Positions 33,949 through 45,148 of a DNA stretch of 64,000 bases are shown piece after piece. Within the stretch, counting starts at the first letter, position 1; each line of letters begins with the position of its first letter. The DNA comes from Allium sativum (Eukaryota > Streptophyta > Magnoliopsida > Asparagales > Amaryllidaceae). The stretch covers positions 93,640,599-93,704,598 of the forward strand of contig CM060911.1 of the NCBI GenBank assembly GCA_030737875.1, in the 5' to 3' direction. Below the pieces are notes generated by a model that was given only the letters and a program-made list of their open reading frames with translations, did no database searches and was not told the DNA's origin. Both the position numbers and the translations under genes were made by a program.

Positions 33949-34200
33949 TGACCCCGCTGGTTCTATTTTCAAATCTGAATTTGAATTTTTAAATCTGTTT
34001 TTAGCTTAAATTTTTCTGCAAACTTCTTTGGGCCATAACCGGGCCATACGGACTCCGATCCTCGAAAACTCGGACTCTATTTCGTGTATTTTTCCGAGAC
34101 GAACGCAATGACGCAGCCCGTTTCCCCCAATTCTCACATCTGAGATTATTTATTCTGTAATTAGTGAATTTTAGTATTAACTAAAATTCGGGGTGTTACA

Positions 34201-34213
34201 TTCTCCCCTCCTT
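34201..34213 (-). promoter_or_regulatory. Polypurine tract of element B
   Basis: On the minus strand AAGGAGGGGAGAA directly precedes the 3' LTR. Confidence 0.85.
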
Positions 34214-34695
34214 AAAGGATTTCGTCCCCGAAATCTCTAAACTAAGGAGAATGCATATCCTACCATCCAAACAACCATCTACTCAATCCATCAAACACGG
34301 GCATCCATTGTCCTTAAAACAATTTCTAATGATGTATGAGCATATGCAAAAAGTGTGTGTATATGTTCCCTATCTAATGTATGAACATATGCAAACCGTG
34401 ATAGTGCCATGCATCCATTATGTATGCGAGAGAACCCTATCGACACATACAATATCTACATGAGTGCACAATCATTCACCAAAATGCATCATCCATATGA
34501 TAACACAATCATTATACATCCATAGATATAGCTTCCTACACACAATTTTTATGCAATATGCAATATGAAGTGACTGAGCCGATCTAGTGCCTAGAGTGTG
34601 TGTATATGCATCCACGAGCAACCACTAGCAAACACTTGCATCCACTTGCATCCATCATACATAACATGTCTCAAACACATGTTTCAACCATAGGA

Positions 34696-35250
34696 CTATC
34701 CTATCTGAAGGTCAAAGGTACTATCGAGAGGACATACTAAGGATAAGATAAGCACAAGATATGCGATGAAGGAGAAGCAAAAGGACTTACCCTCCGAAAG
34801 AAAGGAAAAAAGGTACCTCGAACGCATCTTCGCTTCCGTCTCCCAGGTAGCGTCGCTCTCTTCATCTCCCCTTTGTACTTTGACTAGTTGAACCTCTCTG
34901 TTTCTCAACTTCCAAATCTCTGACCCAAGGATGCAAGTAGGAGCTCGTCGAATCGTCGCATCCCGCTCTACTTCCACTTCTCTAAGCCAACTCGGCTCTA
35001 CCACCTCTGCGGTCTCATGTAAGCACTTCCTCAAATGGGACACATGGAATACATCATGTACACCACTAAGTTTGTCGGGCAACTCCACCAATGGAAGATG
35101 CTCCTCCCATGTACCTCCAAAATCCAAGATACATAGCCTCAAAAGGTCTTCTAAAATATGTTTCTCCCTCTCGGTCTGGCCGTCCGTCTGAGGATGATAT
35201 GCGGTACTCAAACACAACTGAGCCCTACCGCCTCTTGCACACTCTTCCAA
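34696..35250 (-). pseudogene. pol: Element B integrase end and chromodomain remnant
   Basis: The frame starts in the integrase core (CLSTAYHPQTDGQTER, with the catalytic Glu of the D,D-35-E triad) and continues ILEDLLRLCILDFGGTWEEHLPLVE. It then jumps to LPDKLSGVHDVFHVSHLRKCL: about 100 residues that normally lie between are deleted in frame. The end carries a chromodomain-like segment (KLRNREVQLVKVQ...DATWETEAKMRSRY), which targets insertion to chromatin in chromoviruses. The Trp usually found after VKVQ is Arg. Confidence 0.85.
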
Positions 35251-35483
35251 AACTCTCTAGTGAAGATAGGATCTCGATCGCTCACCATACTGGAGGGTAC
35301 ACCATGCAATCTAATAATCTCTCGAATATAAACTGAAGCTAGCCATGGAGCAGTTCCCTTACTCTTCACAGGTATACAATGGGCGCTCTTAGTAAGCCTG
35401 TCTACTACCACCCAAATTCCCGTATTACCCTTCCTTGATCTTGGTAACCTGTCAATAAAATCCTTCGAGATGCTATCCCACTT
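35208..35483 (-). pseudogene. pol: Element B integrase core, first half
   Basis: Minus-strand frame with KDFIDRLPRS, GIWVVVDRLTKSAHCIPVK, IREIIRLHGVP and VSDRDPIFTREFWKSVQEA. The first two catalytic Asp residues are kept. A frameshift after EAVG moves the rest to the frame of 34696-35250, and a stop separates it from the zinc-binding part upstream. Confidence 0.85.
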
Positions 35484-36071
35484 CTATTGCGGAACTTCCA
35501 ATGGGTGAAGCAACCCACCTGGTTTCTTTTGCTCCGCCTTCTCTTGTTGGCACACCAAGCATCGAGCGACATACTCGGCCACATCTTTCTTCATACCGGC
35601 CCAGAAGAAAACCCTCTTCATGTCTTGGTACATCTTGTCCCCACCGGGATGAATGGTCATCCTAGTACGGTGTGCATCATCAAAAATAACCTTCCTCAAA
35701 CCCTCGTCTTGCGGTACACAAAGTCTACCGTCTCTACGCAAGCACCCCCTATCGTCTAGGGTGTACCTACTCAAATGGCTGGACGACTCCCACCATATGA
35801 GCTTCTCTACCAACTCAACCAACTGTGGGTCGTCCCTCTGTGCTTCTCCAATCCGCCCCAAAAGAGTAGGCCTAACCTCCAAGGAAGCTAGCAAACCGGG
35901 TACATAATCAATGGAAGGTCTGAAATCAAACATCGAGATAAATTCCAAGCTTCGTTGTTCCACAGACAACGGACTCAAGGACAACCTCTTTCTGCTCAAG
36001 GCGTCCGCCACCACGTTACCCTTGCCAGGGGTATACGCTATCTCAAACTCATAGGATGCTAAGAATCCCAT
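35484..36071 (-). pseudogene. pol: Element B RNase H end and integrase zinc-binding domain
   Basis: The 195-codon frame opens in the end of RNase H (ASYEFEIAYTPGKGNVVADALSRK). After the tether comes the HHCC zinc-binding domain of integrase (AHRTRMTIHPGGDKMYQDMKRVFFWAGM, then ARCLVCQQEKAEQKKP). It stops at VPQ near 35486. Most of RNase H, with the catalytic TDAS-type start, is missing upstream. Confidence 0.85.
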
Positions 36072-36146
36072 CCACTTTTACTGTCCTAAGACTATGCGCT
36101 CGAAGAGTCTCCAACACTTCCCTAAGATGTAGGGCATGCTCTTCCC

Positions 36147-36440
36147 CACCAGGATATCATCCAAAATCATCACAACTGTTCATCTCTCACGCAGACCACC
36201 CTAGTCGAACTCGGCATTCCCCAAATGCAAGCCCCAAAGGCCTAAACCAATATCAGACAAACACCCAAGGGATACCTCCTTCGAATTCAGACGACTTACG
36301 TGAGATGATACTAGTAAAAACGGCTAAATAATTAAGCCCCTTGTCCAACCCTGGATGTCCTCGCCAGTCTTGCTCCAAAACCACCGTTTTTCCTATAACT
36401 GGCTTTGCTCACCCTATTGAGCCCATACGAAAATTTATTT
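36147..36440 (-). pseudogene. Element B: foreign or scrambled segment inside pol
   Basis: Reading on the minus strand, the catalytic block VFVDDILVF (36460-36477 for its core) is followed by about 290 bp with no pol homology. A second DDILV (about 36147-36162) follows, then EEHALHLREVLETLRAHSL, which is the normal continuation. The stretch 36171-36311 recurs in element C at 28228-28368. Confidence 0.65.
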
Positions 36441-37031
36441 CGCTCTTAGAAAAGACCAAGATGTCATCCACAAAGACCATCAAGAACATATTTAGGTACT
36501 CCCTGAACACCCTTCCCATCAAATCAACAAAGTATGCGGGGGCGTTCGTCAAACCAAATGGCATCACCAATCATCCGGAGTCCTAAAGGCAGTCTTCTCT
36601 ATACAATCCTCAGTCACTCTCAACTGACGAAACCTCGTGGCTAAGTCCAACTGCAAAAATACTGAGGCGCCAGCCAACTGATCAAAGAGATCATCAATCC
36701 TCGACAATGTGTGTCTATTCTTCTTTGTGAGTTTATTTAGCTCTCTTTAGCCTACACAAAGTCTGAGGGACCCATCCGCCTTCGTGACAAAAACTACTGG
36801 AGCACCTGACTCCGATATACTTCGTCTTATGAACCCCTTCTCAAGCAAATCGCCTACTTACTTATGGAGTTCCCTCCTCTCACGAGGAGCCATGTGGCAC
36901 ACTAGCCAAGATACTGGTTTAGCATTATCCACCAGGTATATTCGGAAGTCAATCTCCCGCTTCGGAGGTAAGCCCTTCACCTCCTCACACATATCCGAGT
37001 ATTCCCGGACCGCTCTAACAGATCGCAAATT
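36441..37031 (-). pseudogene. pol: Element B reverse transcriptase remnant
   Basis: Minus-strand matches in order: [83 protein letters not shown] and, at 36460-36477, the FVDD catalytic motif. The segment is broken by stops and frame changes, and the stretch before FVDD is shortened. Confidence 0.8.
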
Positions 37032-37410
37032 CTAGACCGACGTGTCAAGCGATTCTAGATAACTTAGCATAACAGATTCTATGGGATTACAAGAGATCTC
37101 AAGAGTGTTACCCAAGCGGGTCATAAGCCTAACAACTCTCCCTTCAAAATCAAGAACGGCACCTCTACTGGATAACCAGTCCATGCCCAAAACTAGCCCA
37201 TAGCCCGTGAAGCCCAACAAGCATCACACCTAAACTCAACGCTAAGTATAGCAACTTTCAAACCCAAACACATCATGGAGCCCCAATTGGGTTTGAAACA
37301 ACTAAGGGATCATCTACCAAACTGGTGTCTAAGTGCAGTGACCCAACTAACAAGGATGAGATAAACGAACTCGATGCATCAGAATCAAATAAGTTCGAAT
37401 CGGATAATAA
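37032..37410 (-). pseudogene. pol: Element B protease remnant
   Basis: On the minus strand FDSDASSSFIS (about 37361-37393) stands where the aspartic protease motif DTGAS is expected; Asp-Thr-Gly has become Asp-Ser-Asp. Downstream, GFTGYGLVLGMDWLSSRGAVLDFEGR (37032-37220) is the usual end of the Gypsy protease region. Confidence 0.8.
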
Positions 37411-37970
37411 AGAAATCCAAATTCCAACCTAGACGGTCCTATCCCCATCTGGTACCCTAGTCGTGAGGGAATACAACTACCCTCCAGAAGATTCCATACC
37501 TTGCCCTCGCTTCTTTGGACAATCCTAATAAGGTGTCCTATTCCTCCCAAAAGGATAACTACTAGCCTTCTTCTTCCCATTCTCCACTCATAACCTCCCA
37601 TCAATGAGGTTTCGTCCTTCATTAACCAAACAACTATTTGAGCCTTCCTCCTATCGTCTATCCAATAGATACCTACCAGTCCTCCTCCTTCTTGAACCAA
37701 CTTCTAATCCGACTAACGTCTAAGTCCCTTGAAGTGGTTTTCCATTCTTATCTATCTTAGAAAGGTCATCTATACACGGAGCGGAAGCTCAAAATCGAGA
37801 GAGGAAGATATTCAAAACGGAGAATTCGAAAGATAAAGATATGGCTATCGTGGATTATGCTTTTCTTTCAAAAACTCTTCTCTTAAAAGACATGTTTTTT
37901 AAAATACTCCTTTCAAAAATATTCTTAGAAAATAGTTTTTCTAAAAAATTTATCTGTTCTGGTAACCTTA
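37411..37970 (-). other. Element B leader and deleted gag region
   Basis: Only about 560 bp lie between the primer-binding site and the protease, too short for a Gypsy Gag, and no Gag domain or zinc knuckle was recognised. The minus-strand frame at 37347-37700 has no clear homology. Confidence 0.6.
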
Positions 37971-37983
37971 AGCTCTGATACCA
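37971..37983 (-). promoter_or_regulatory. Primer-binding site of element B
   Basis: Minus-strand TGGTATCAGAGCT, complementary to the 3' end of initiator tRNA-Met, two bases from the 5' LTR. Confidence 0.9.
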
Positions 37984-37985
37984 CG

Positions 37986-40900
37986 TGTAACACCCCACAC
38001 CCGCTAAGGTCACTCACAAAGGGAATGCCTTAGTTTTGGTGGAGTATTTTTAGTGAGTATAGAACAGAAAAATTACAACAGGACAGATATAAGTAATACT
38101 TGAAAATTTAAAACATCATTTCATTAACAAAACATGTTTGGTTACATCCCAAAACCATAACAAGAGTCAAGTACATAATATCCATCCTGATAAAATAGAA
38201 GTACATAATCCCATTACATAGATAATAGCCAAAATAGAAAAGATAAACCGAGCTTTACTTCTACGGTCCAAGCCCCAAAAGATAGATATAGCGGTCTGGT
38301 CCAAGCCCACTAGTGCTAGGCCCACTCTGATAACCTGAGGGTTGGGAAAAAGATAAACAACAACGGGGTCAGACATAAGTCTGAGTGAGTCCTATAACCC
38401 TAACAATACAATCATTAAAGTAATTAGGGTATGATATAAACAAGGTATGGTACCTCTGGAGATAATGACTACACTAATAGCCAACAAAACACAGGATGTA
38501 GTACGATAACCGAAAAGACGCATTTATCCACCCAAGGATAATTACTAGCTTGCACCACCCCAGATCTACCCACCCAAGGGTAATTCCTACACTGCACCAC
38601 ACCAGTTCTACCCACCAAGAGTAATTCCTACTTAAAGGTTGATCCCACCTAAAGACTTAGAAAATATAACTAGTAGTTTCTGGTACTTCTAGCTGACCAC
38701 GTAGGTGCCGTCTGCCCCTACCTCCAATAGGTGTACCCCACTACTACCAAGCGATCGGCTCCCTAACATAGATACCCGTGCTGGCCCCACAGTGGGGTGT
38801 ATCACTCCCCTAAAGTGGCAACCAATTCTATCAACGGTGTACGGCTTATATCTACACGGTGCAACAACGGCTTATCTACCAGCCCGGGCCCACACACGCA
38901 TATGAAGCCCGTTGGACTTGCGTTGCCACCGCTGGCCCGTTTTGGCCTCTTATAGTCAAGCCCAATATGCGTGTCCCGTCACTCGACATGGGTCGAGCCC
39001 ACAAAGATACGTTTGGGATATTGGTTGAAATGGGCCGCCACAAGCTACTACTTAAGCTTGTCATTTTATCTAGTGCATCCCACTTAACGCCTTTTTATAA
39101 TGATGCCCCCTTACATGTTAAGGTTTGGTTAAGTCATCTAATTATATTTCAATTGCCACTTAAGGCACCCACTAGATTTCCGCATGCCACCCAAGGCACT
39201 TACTTGATTCCCACATGCCACCCAAGGCACTTACTTGATTCCCACATGATACCCAAGGCACTTACTTGATTCCCACATGCCACCCAAGGCACTTACTTAA
39301 CCCTTCAATCATGTTTAATTACATGTTCCACTTTGGTTAAGTATTCTAATCGTATTTTTCTATTGCCACCCAAGGCAACCCACTAGTTTCCTCATGCCAC
39401 CCAAGGCACCCCCACTAGTTACCACATGCCACCCAAGGCACCCACTTAACCCCACATGCCCCTCTACATGCTAATATGGTTAAGTGTTTCTTAATTCATT
39501 AATTAAGATCATGACCTCATAAAGACCTCTCACATTAGACCGTCTTTTATGACTGCTGGATATGCCGGTTGGTTCCGGGCAGACTTCTGTCATCAAAAGG
39601 GTCTAACCTCGTGTCTTTACTTTAATCATGTATTTAATTTGTGACTAAGACCTCTCACATTGGGCCAATCATTTGTAGCCGCTGGATGGCCGGTCAGTTC
39701 CGGGCAGACTTCCGCTACAAAAGGGTCCAACCTCGTGTCTTAGTTGATTAATTACACCTAATTAATCACCCCCACAATTAATTATCCCTAATTAATTACA
39801 CATTTTTCATAACATGGGTAGACCAAACTCAATAGGTAAATTCCCATGGGGTAGACCTAACTCAATAAGTAAATTCCCACTTATGTTAATTTATTTTTAT
39901 GGTATGCTTAATCATACCCAATCATACTTTTATTAACATATTTATTACCCCATCGTTCCCCACGTAAATCGTTCTCATTTCACGACATAATAAAGGGAAA
40001 GATCCATCACAAATATCATGGGTTTAGAATATAACTTTGTCATGGGTTAAGAGGATGTCAACTTGCATATATGCGCATATCTTAACCCAACTACATTTAA
40101 CCCAAACTTGCACATTATCATACACATGATTTGCATAACATGTTGCATATGAGCTTGCATATTATCATACACATATCTTGCATAACATGATGAACTTGCA
40201 TATAAGCATTCTCATAACTTGCATAACATGTTAAACATGCATTTAAGCATACACATAACTTGCATAAGCATTCACATACTTGCATAAGCATTCACATACT
40301 TGCATAAGCATTCACATACTTGCATAAGCATGCATAACTTGCATATCACATTAAACTTGCATTTAAGCATATACATAACTTGCATAACATCATGCACATA
40401 ACTTGCATAATCTCATAAACATAACTTGCATAACATCATGCACATAACTTGCATAATCTCATAAACATAACTTGCATAACATCATGCACATAACTTGCAT
40501 ACCCTCATACACATAACTTGCATATGAACTTGTATAACAACATGCACATAACTTACATAACATCATGCACATAACTTGCATAACATATTGAGCTCGCATA
40601 TAAGCATACACATAACTTGCATAACTTGTTGAACTTGCATATATGACTTGCATCTTAGAGGAGGGTAAACTTGCATGTCATGATTTATGCATAATACCAA
40701 CCACTTAGCATGCATAAAACCCAATACTTAGCATGCATACAATCAAATACTTAGCATGCATAAAATCAAATACTTAGCATGCATAACACCAAATACTTAG
40801 CATGCATAAAATCACATGCATAACTTGCATATCATGTTACATATAACTTGCATATACTCTCACATATAGTTTGCATAACATGTTACATATGCATAAATGT

Positions 40901-41740
40901 TCAACATAATGTTTTGCATTATAAAACATGGCATTAAACTTGCATGTAGCATAAAACTTGCCAAACACATAACATACAATATTCTAAACTTGCATAAACA
41001 TATTTATCCACAAACATAGCCATGTCTTATCATATCCTACCATAATCAATTTAACAATTGATTATTAAAGCTATAGGAACTCACCAAAACCAAGATTTAT
41101 GAAGTAAAACTAGTTGCCAAATATGAAGAAGAAGATGATTAGAGGTTGATTAGCTTGCAACTCTCTTCATTGATTTGTGGAGGCCATGATCAAGTTTCAT
41201 TTTGCCATAGTTTAGTTACAAGATCTAATTATGAATGAATTAGGGTAGGGTTAGGGTCTTATTTATAGGATTAAGTAGTGTTTTAGGCCCTTAGATTAAC
41301 CCTAGATTAGATTAGGTCCGTCAGATTTAGGAAATCTCTAGAACCCAGCCCTCCAAGCCAGCCTAAAACCCAACCTGGTGCACCCAGGTTCTCTGGACGC
41401 CGCGCCCCTGTCGACAGGCAAGTCGACACCCCTGTCAACAGGCCTGTCGATAGCCCTGTCGACATGGTTAGGGCGGAACTTTCCCGCCTGACCCCGCTGG
41501 TTCTATTTTCAAATCTGAATTTGTATTTTTAAATCTGTTTTTAGCTTAAATTTTTCTGCAAACTTCTTTGGGCCATAACCGGGCCATACGGACTCCGATC
41601 CTCGAAAACTCGGACTCTATTTCGTGTATTTTTCCGAGACGAACGCAATGACGCAGCCCGTTTCCCCCAATTCTCACATCTGAGATTATTTATTCTGTAA
41701 TTAGTGAATTTTAGTATTAACTAAAATTCGGGGTGTTACA
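37986..41740 (-). mobile_element. Element B 5' LTR (3.76 kb)
   Basis: Nearly the same as 30432-34200. The GTCGAC array (41410-41463) has five units against six; two of them have decayed to GTCAAC and GTCGAT. The E2F-like pair (41472-41488) has lost one G in the left arm but keeps TTTCCCGCC. Confidence 0.92.
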
Positions 41741-41745
41741 ACGTT
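41741..41745 (+). repeat. Target-site duplication of element B, right
   Basis: acgtt, identical to 30427-30431. Confidence 0.9.
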
Positions 41746-44700
41746 GTTATCCAAACCTTTTTATGCCAGTTATTATGTCCATCCTTTTCATAGCATCTTT
41801 GGTTCATTCCCTATTTTCTACAAATCTAGATTTATCTATAATCTAGACTGAATCACGGTTATACGAACGGTGGGAATACGATTTGGGCAAAATATGAAAT
41901 TTACTAAAAACGTAGTTTTAAACTTGGAAATTGGCATAAATTGGGAACATGTATTATGGCATGTTCATAGAAATGCAAATTGGATAAATTTGACATGAAT
42001 TACAGGATGTTTAATTTGAATCTAGTATTGACTTGTAAATCGAGCATTTACAAGAATTGTGAACTAGAATAATAAGTCTAGTTTGACATGAACTGTAATT
42101 AGAATGTTAAATCAGAATTGGATTAGCAACTTTGGCATAACAAGTATATTGGTATAAATGTGAAATTGGCCACAATTGTGAGTAATTGTCATGTTTAGGA
42201 AAATCATGGTTAGTGACACTTAATTTGGTATAGTTTACATACCAAAAAGCCTAAATATGATATAGAGGGGAAAATGGGCCATAAGAATAAGTGTTGACGA
42301 TTTACATTAAAAGAGTAATTAGGAAATAAGTGAATTAGGAATAATTTACTTATAGAATTTGTCCTAAATGAGAAAATAAAAATTTAGACAAATTAAAGGT
42401 TTATTAATGACATCTCTTTTAATAACACACCAGAAAGTTCTAGGGTGACAGAGAGGACAATGTCTAGGCTTGGGCTTGGAAAATACAAGTTTCCTGCTCC
42501 CTTTGGCTATCCCTAACTGATCTGACGAACGGGATGGTTACTTTCAAAACTTGATTTGAAAATAAATTGAAACCCTTTGAACTTAGAAAACACGAATATG
42601 CCTAACCCGAGGTTAGACTGAGTTGCGATGTAAACCTGCCCGGAACCAACCGGCACATCAAGTATTCACAACAATATCTGTCTAATGTGAGTGGTCGCGG
42701 CTTTAATTTATTTATTTAAAGCTAGAACAAGAACGGTAGGGTTAAGTTAACTAAGACACTAAACCAATTCAACAAGATAACCAAACCAATGGGTGGGGTT
42801 AGGTTCATACAGACACAGTTAAGCTAGAATGGGAGGGTTAAGTCTATAGGAACACTTAACCAACTTAACACAGTTAAGCTAGAATGGGAGGGCTAAGTCC
42901 ATAGAGACACTTAACCAAATTCAAGGTAGCAAGACAAGATTTGTAGGGGTTAAGTAAAGTTAATATACTTAGCCAAATTAACATGTTAACTAGACTAGAG
43001 GTTGGGGTAAAGTAAAGTTTAATACACTTAGCCAAATTAACATGTTAACTAGACCAGAGGTTGGGGTTAAGTAAAGTTTAATACACTTAGCCAAATTAAC
43101 ATGTTAACTAGACTAGAGGTTGGGTTTAAGTAAATACACTTAGCCAATTTGATATGTTATCTGGGCTAGACCGTAGGGATAAGTAAACTTGAACATTTAA
43201 CCATCAGATTGTGATAAAAGAATAGGGTTAAGTCTAAACATGAAGGGATAATACTTAACCATTAATAACATGTTAGTTAAGACAGACGGGCAAGGTTAAG
43301 TTAAAAAGGAACACTTAACCAATACAGGGTGAATGGGTAGGGTTAAGTAATAAGAAATACTTAACCAATATAACTTGGGTTGTGGTGGGGTTAAGTCAAC
43401 ATGAATTACTGATAACACTTAACCATTATAACAGGATGAATGAAGAGGGTTAAGTTGGCTTGAATTGACTAATGACACTTAACCAATCCAAATTGACGGG
43501 AAAGGGAACTAAGTAGTAAACCTTAGTTAAGAAAACAACGATTCTGGAAACTAAGTGGTAAATCTTAGTTAGTAAAACTAAGTAGTAATTCTTAGTATAA
43601 CACGGGAAGGAGCGAATGTCCGTCTGAGTAGAAAGAAGGCTCCAACAAATTGGGTTACGAAGCCCGAGGGGACGTGAGGGTACTCTTGGTATCCCTCTGT
43701 GAGGCTGCAGATGATCCTCCTGGGCTCACAGAGGTTAAGGTCTGCGTAGAAGAACCATGGGTATGCCTTGGTTGAAATACATGGCAACCTAAAGACCAGG
43801 ATGGACCAGCGTGATTCGGCGAGAAAACGGTAGCCCTGTGATAGCAACTCGTCGTCTACCATCCATCTTGAGTCAACTGAGATACGTGAAGCGGAAAGGC
43901 GGAGAACTCCAAAAGACCATATACTTGCTATCTAGTTATGGGTGAGGATGGCCATAGGATAGTAGGGCACCGGGGGCCGGCGTATAGTTCTCATTTTTCA
44001 AGGTGTGCCTTTCATTAGTTGAGGGAGGGGTCAAGTGGGACCATAGCCACTGGAATAAAAACAGACCTTAGCATCTGCATCGGCAAATATCTGAAAGCTC
44101 CCGACCGAGTTCTGTATTCCGTGATTTGCCTTGCCACAGGACTCGGGCTGCACATTACAGGACATGTGCATCTAGACAAGCGATAACGATTCGCGATACA
44201 CGCGTGGGGAAGTATAGGAACATACACCACTCTAGGTAGTGTGTCCTAGACTTGGGGGCATCGTTCGGTAGGTAGCATAATTCCTAGTGGAACTAGGTGG
44301 CATAAACCCTGAATCCGAGAAGCGTTCAGCAGATAGCGTAAACTATAGTTGAATCTGGAAAGCACTTGATAGAAAACCCTAGATTAGATCTAGGCAACAA
44401 ATAGTTAATGTATGCCTGAAGACAATGGAAGCTACACGGACTGGGATCACGTTATCGTTACTAGATTGGGACACTAGTTAGGCGGTGCAGAGATATAGAA
44501 ACCAGTATAACAAGGAAATAGCGAAGCGGCAAAAGTATTAGAGTATATCCAGTTTATCTTATCTTAGCATATCTTGTGTTTATCTTGTCTAATCTTGCTG
44601 ACCCTATCATCATGGTGTAATCTTGTATTCAGTTAATTCATGTCGTTTTGTTTTTCCATGTTCACATGCAAAAAGTTACTGAACTGACTCAGGCTTTATG

Positions 44701-45102
44701 TCTGACTCTTTTTTTCTTTCGTCTTCTTTTCTTCCATTCCCCCCTCAGGTAGTAAAGGAGGGAACAGTATAGCTCAGGTTAAGTTGGACTGTCACTCTTT
44801 CCCAGCTTGAAGATTTGTTGAAGTTTTGCTTGGATTCTCTTTTCAGATGCTATGGCTGGCTTTTGCTAAAATTGGGGAATATAAATGTACTTTTATGCTT
44901 CTTTATTTTGTAAGACAGATGGTACTCTGATATTGTAAAGAAATCATTGTACAAACTATTTTATCAAAAAAGCAAAGTTTTATTTTCCGCTGTTTAATTT
45001 ATGTCTGTCTTGTAATTTATCTGCATCTTTTACCCTAAAAATTCTCCACAGAACTTAGTGCATTCCCTTTGTGAGTGACACTAACGGATGTGGGGTGTTA
45101 CA
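41746..45102 (+). mobile_element. Element C 3' LTR, second part
   Basis: Resumes the LTR exactly where it was cut (compare TGTTATCCAAACCTTTTTATG here with 27700). It ends GGATGTGGGGTGTTACA at 45102. Total LTR length without B is about 4.6 kb. It includes an irregular TTAACCA/GGTTAAGT zone (about 42730-43480) and GCCCGGAACCAACCGGCA (about 42639), which element B also has. Minus-strand frames at 43578-43862 and 44015-44230 have no homology. Confidence 0.88.
42730..43480. repeat. Irregular GGTTAAGT / CTTAACCA array
   Basis: CACTTAACCA and GGGTTAAGT alternate about every 60-80 bp; 42945-43140 has three close copies of a 65-70 bp unit with ACATGTTAACTAGAC. Confidence 0.85.
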
Positions 45103-45107
45103 GGGGT
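45103..45107 (+). repeat. Target-site duplication of element C, right
   Basis: ggggt, identical to 26403-26407. Confidence 0.85.
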
Positions 45108-45148
45108 CGCGCATGAGTTTGTATTCAGGGTAGCTCGTTCACACATAG

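Larger units (their letters stand above)
30432..34200 (-). mobile_element. Element B 3' LTR (3.77 kb)
   Basis: Plus-strand limits are TGTAACACCCCACACC and ATTCGGGGTGTTACA. In the first 550 bp it differs from the other LTR at about a dozen positions. It contains a 31 bp array (TGCCACCCAAGGCACTTACT, about 31640-31745), a 120 bp duplication with GGTTCCGGGCAGACTTC (about 31967-32185) and a doublet of GGGAATTTACCTATT-type sites (32270-32330). It also contains a CATAACTTGCATA array, a 24 bp array, the GTCGAC array and a TATA box. Confidence 0.92.
30432..41740 (-). mobile_element. Element B: Gypsy chromovirus-type retrotransposon, minus strand, defective
   Basis: A structurally whole insertion of 11.3 kb: 3' LTR (30432-34200), interior, 5' LTR (37986-41740), flanked by the 5 bp duplication acgtt. 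Both LTRs have TG...CA ends. On the minus strand the interior starts with a TGGTATCAGAGCT primer-binding site and ends with a purine tract. The interior is only about 3.8 kb and lacks most of gag, part of RT, nearly all of RNase H and part of integrase. The element is nested in the 3' LTR of element C, to which it is related. Confidence 0.92.

Noticed and set aside
43578..44230. Two minus-strand frames in the C 3' LTR
   Set aside because: No domain resemblance, and they lie within the non-coding LTR.
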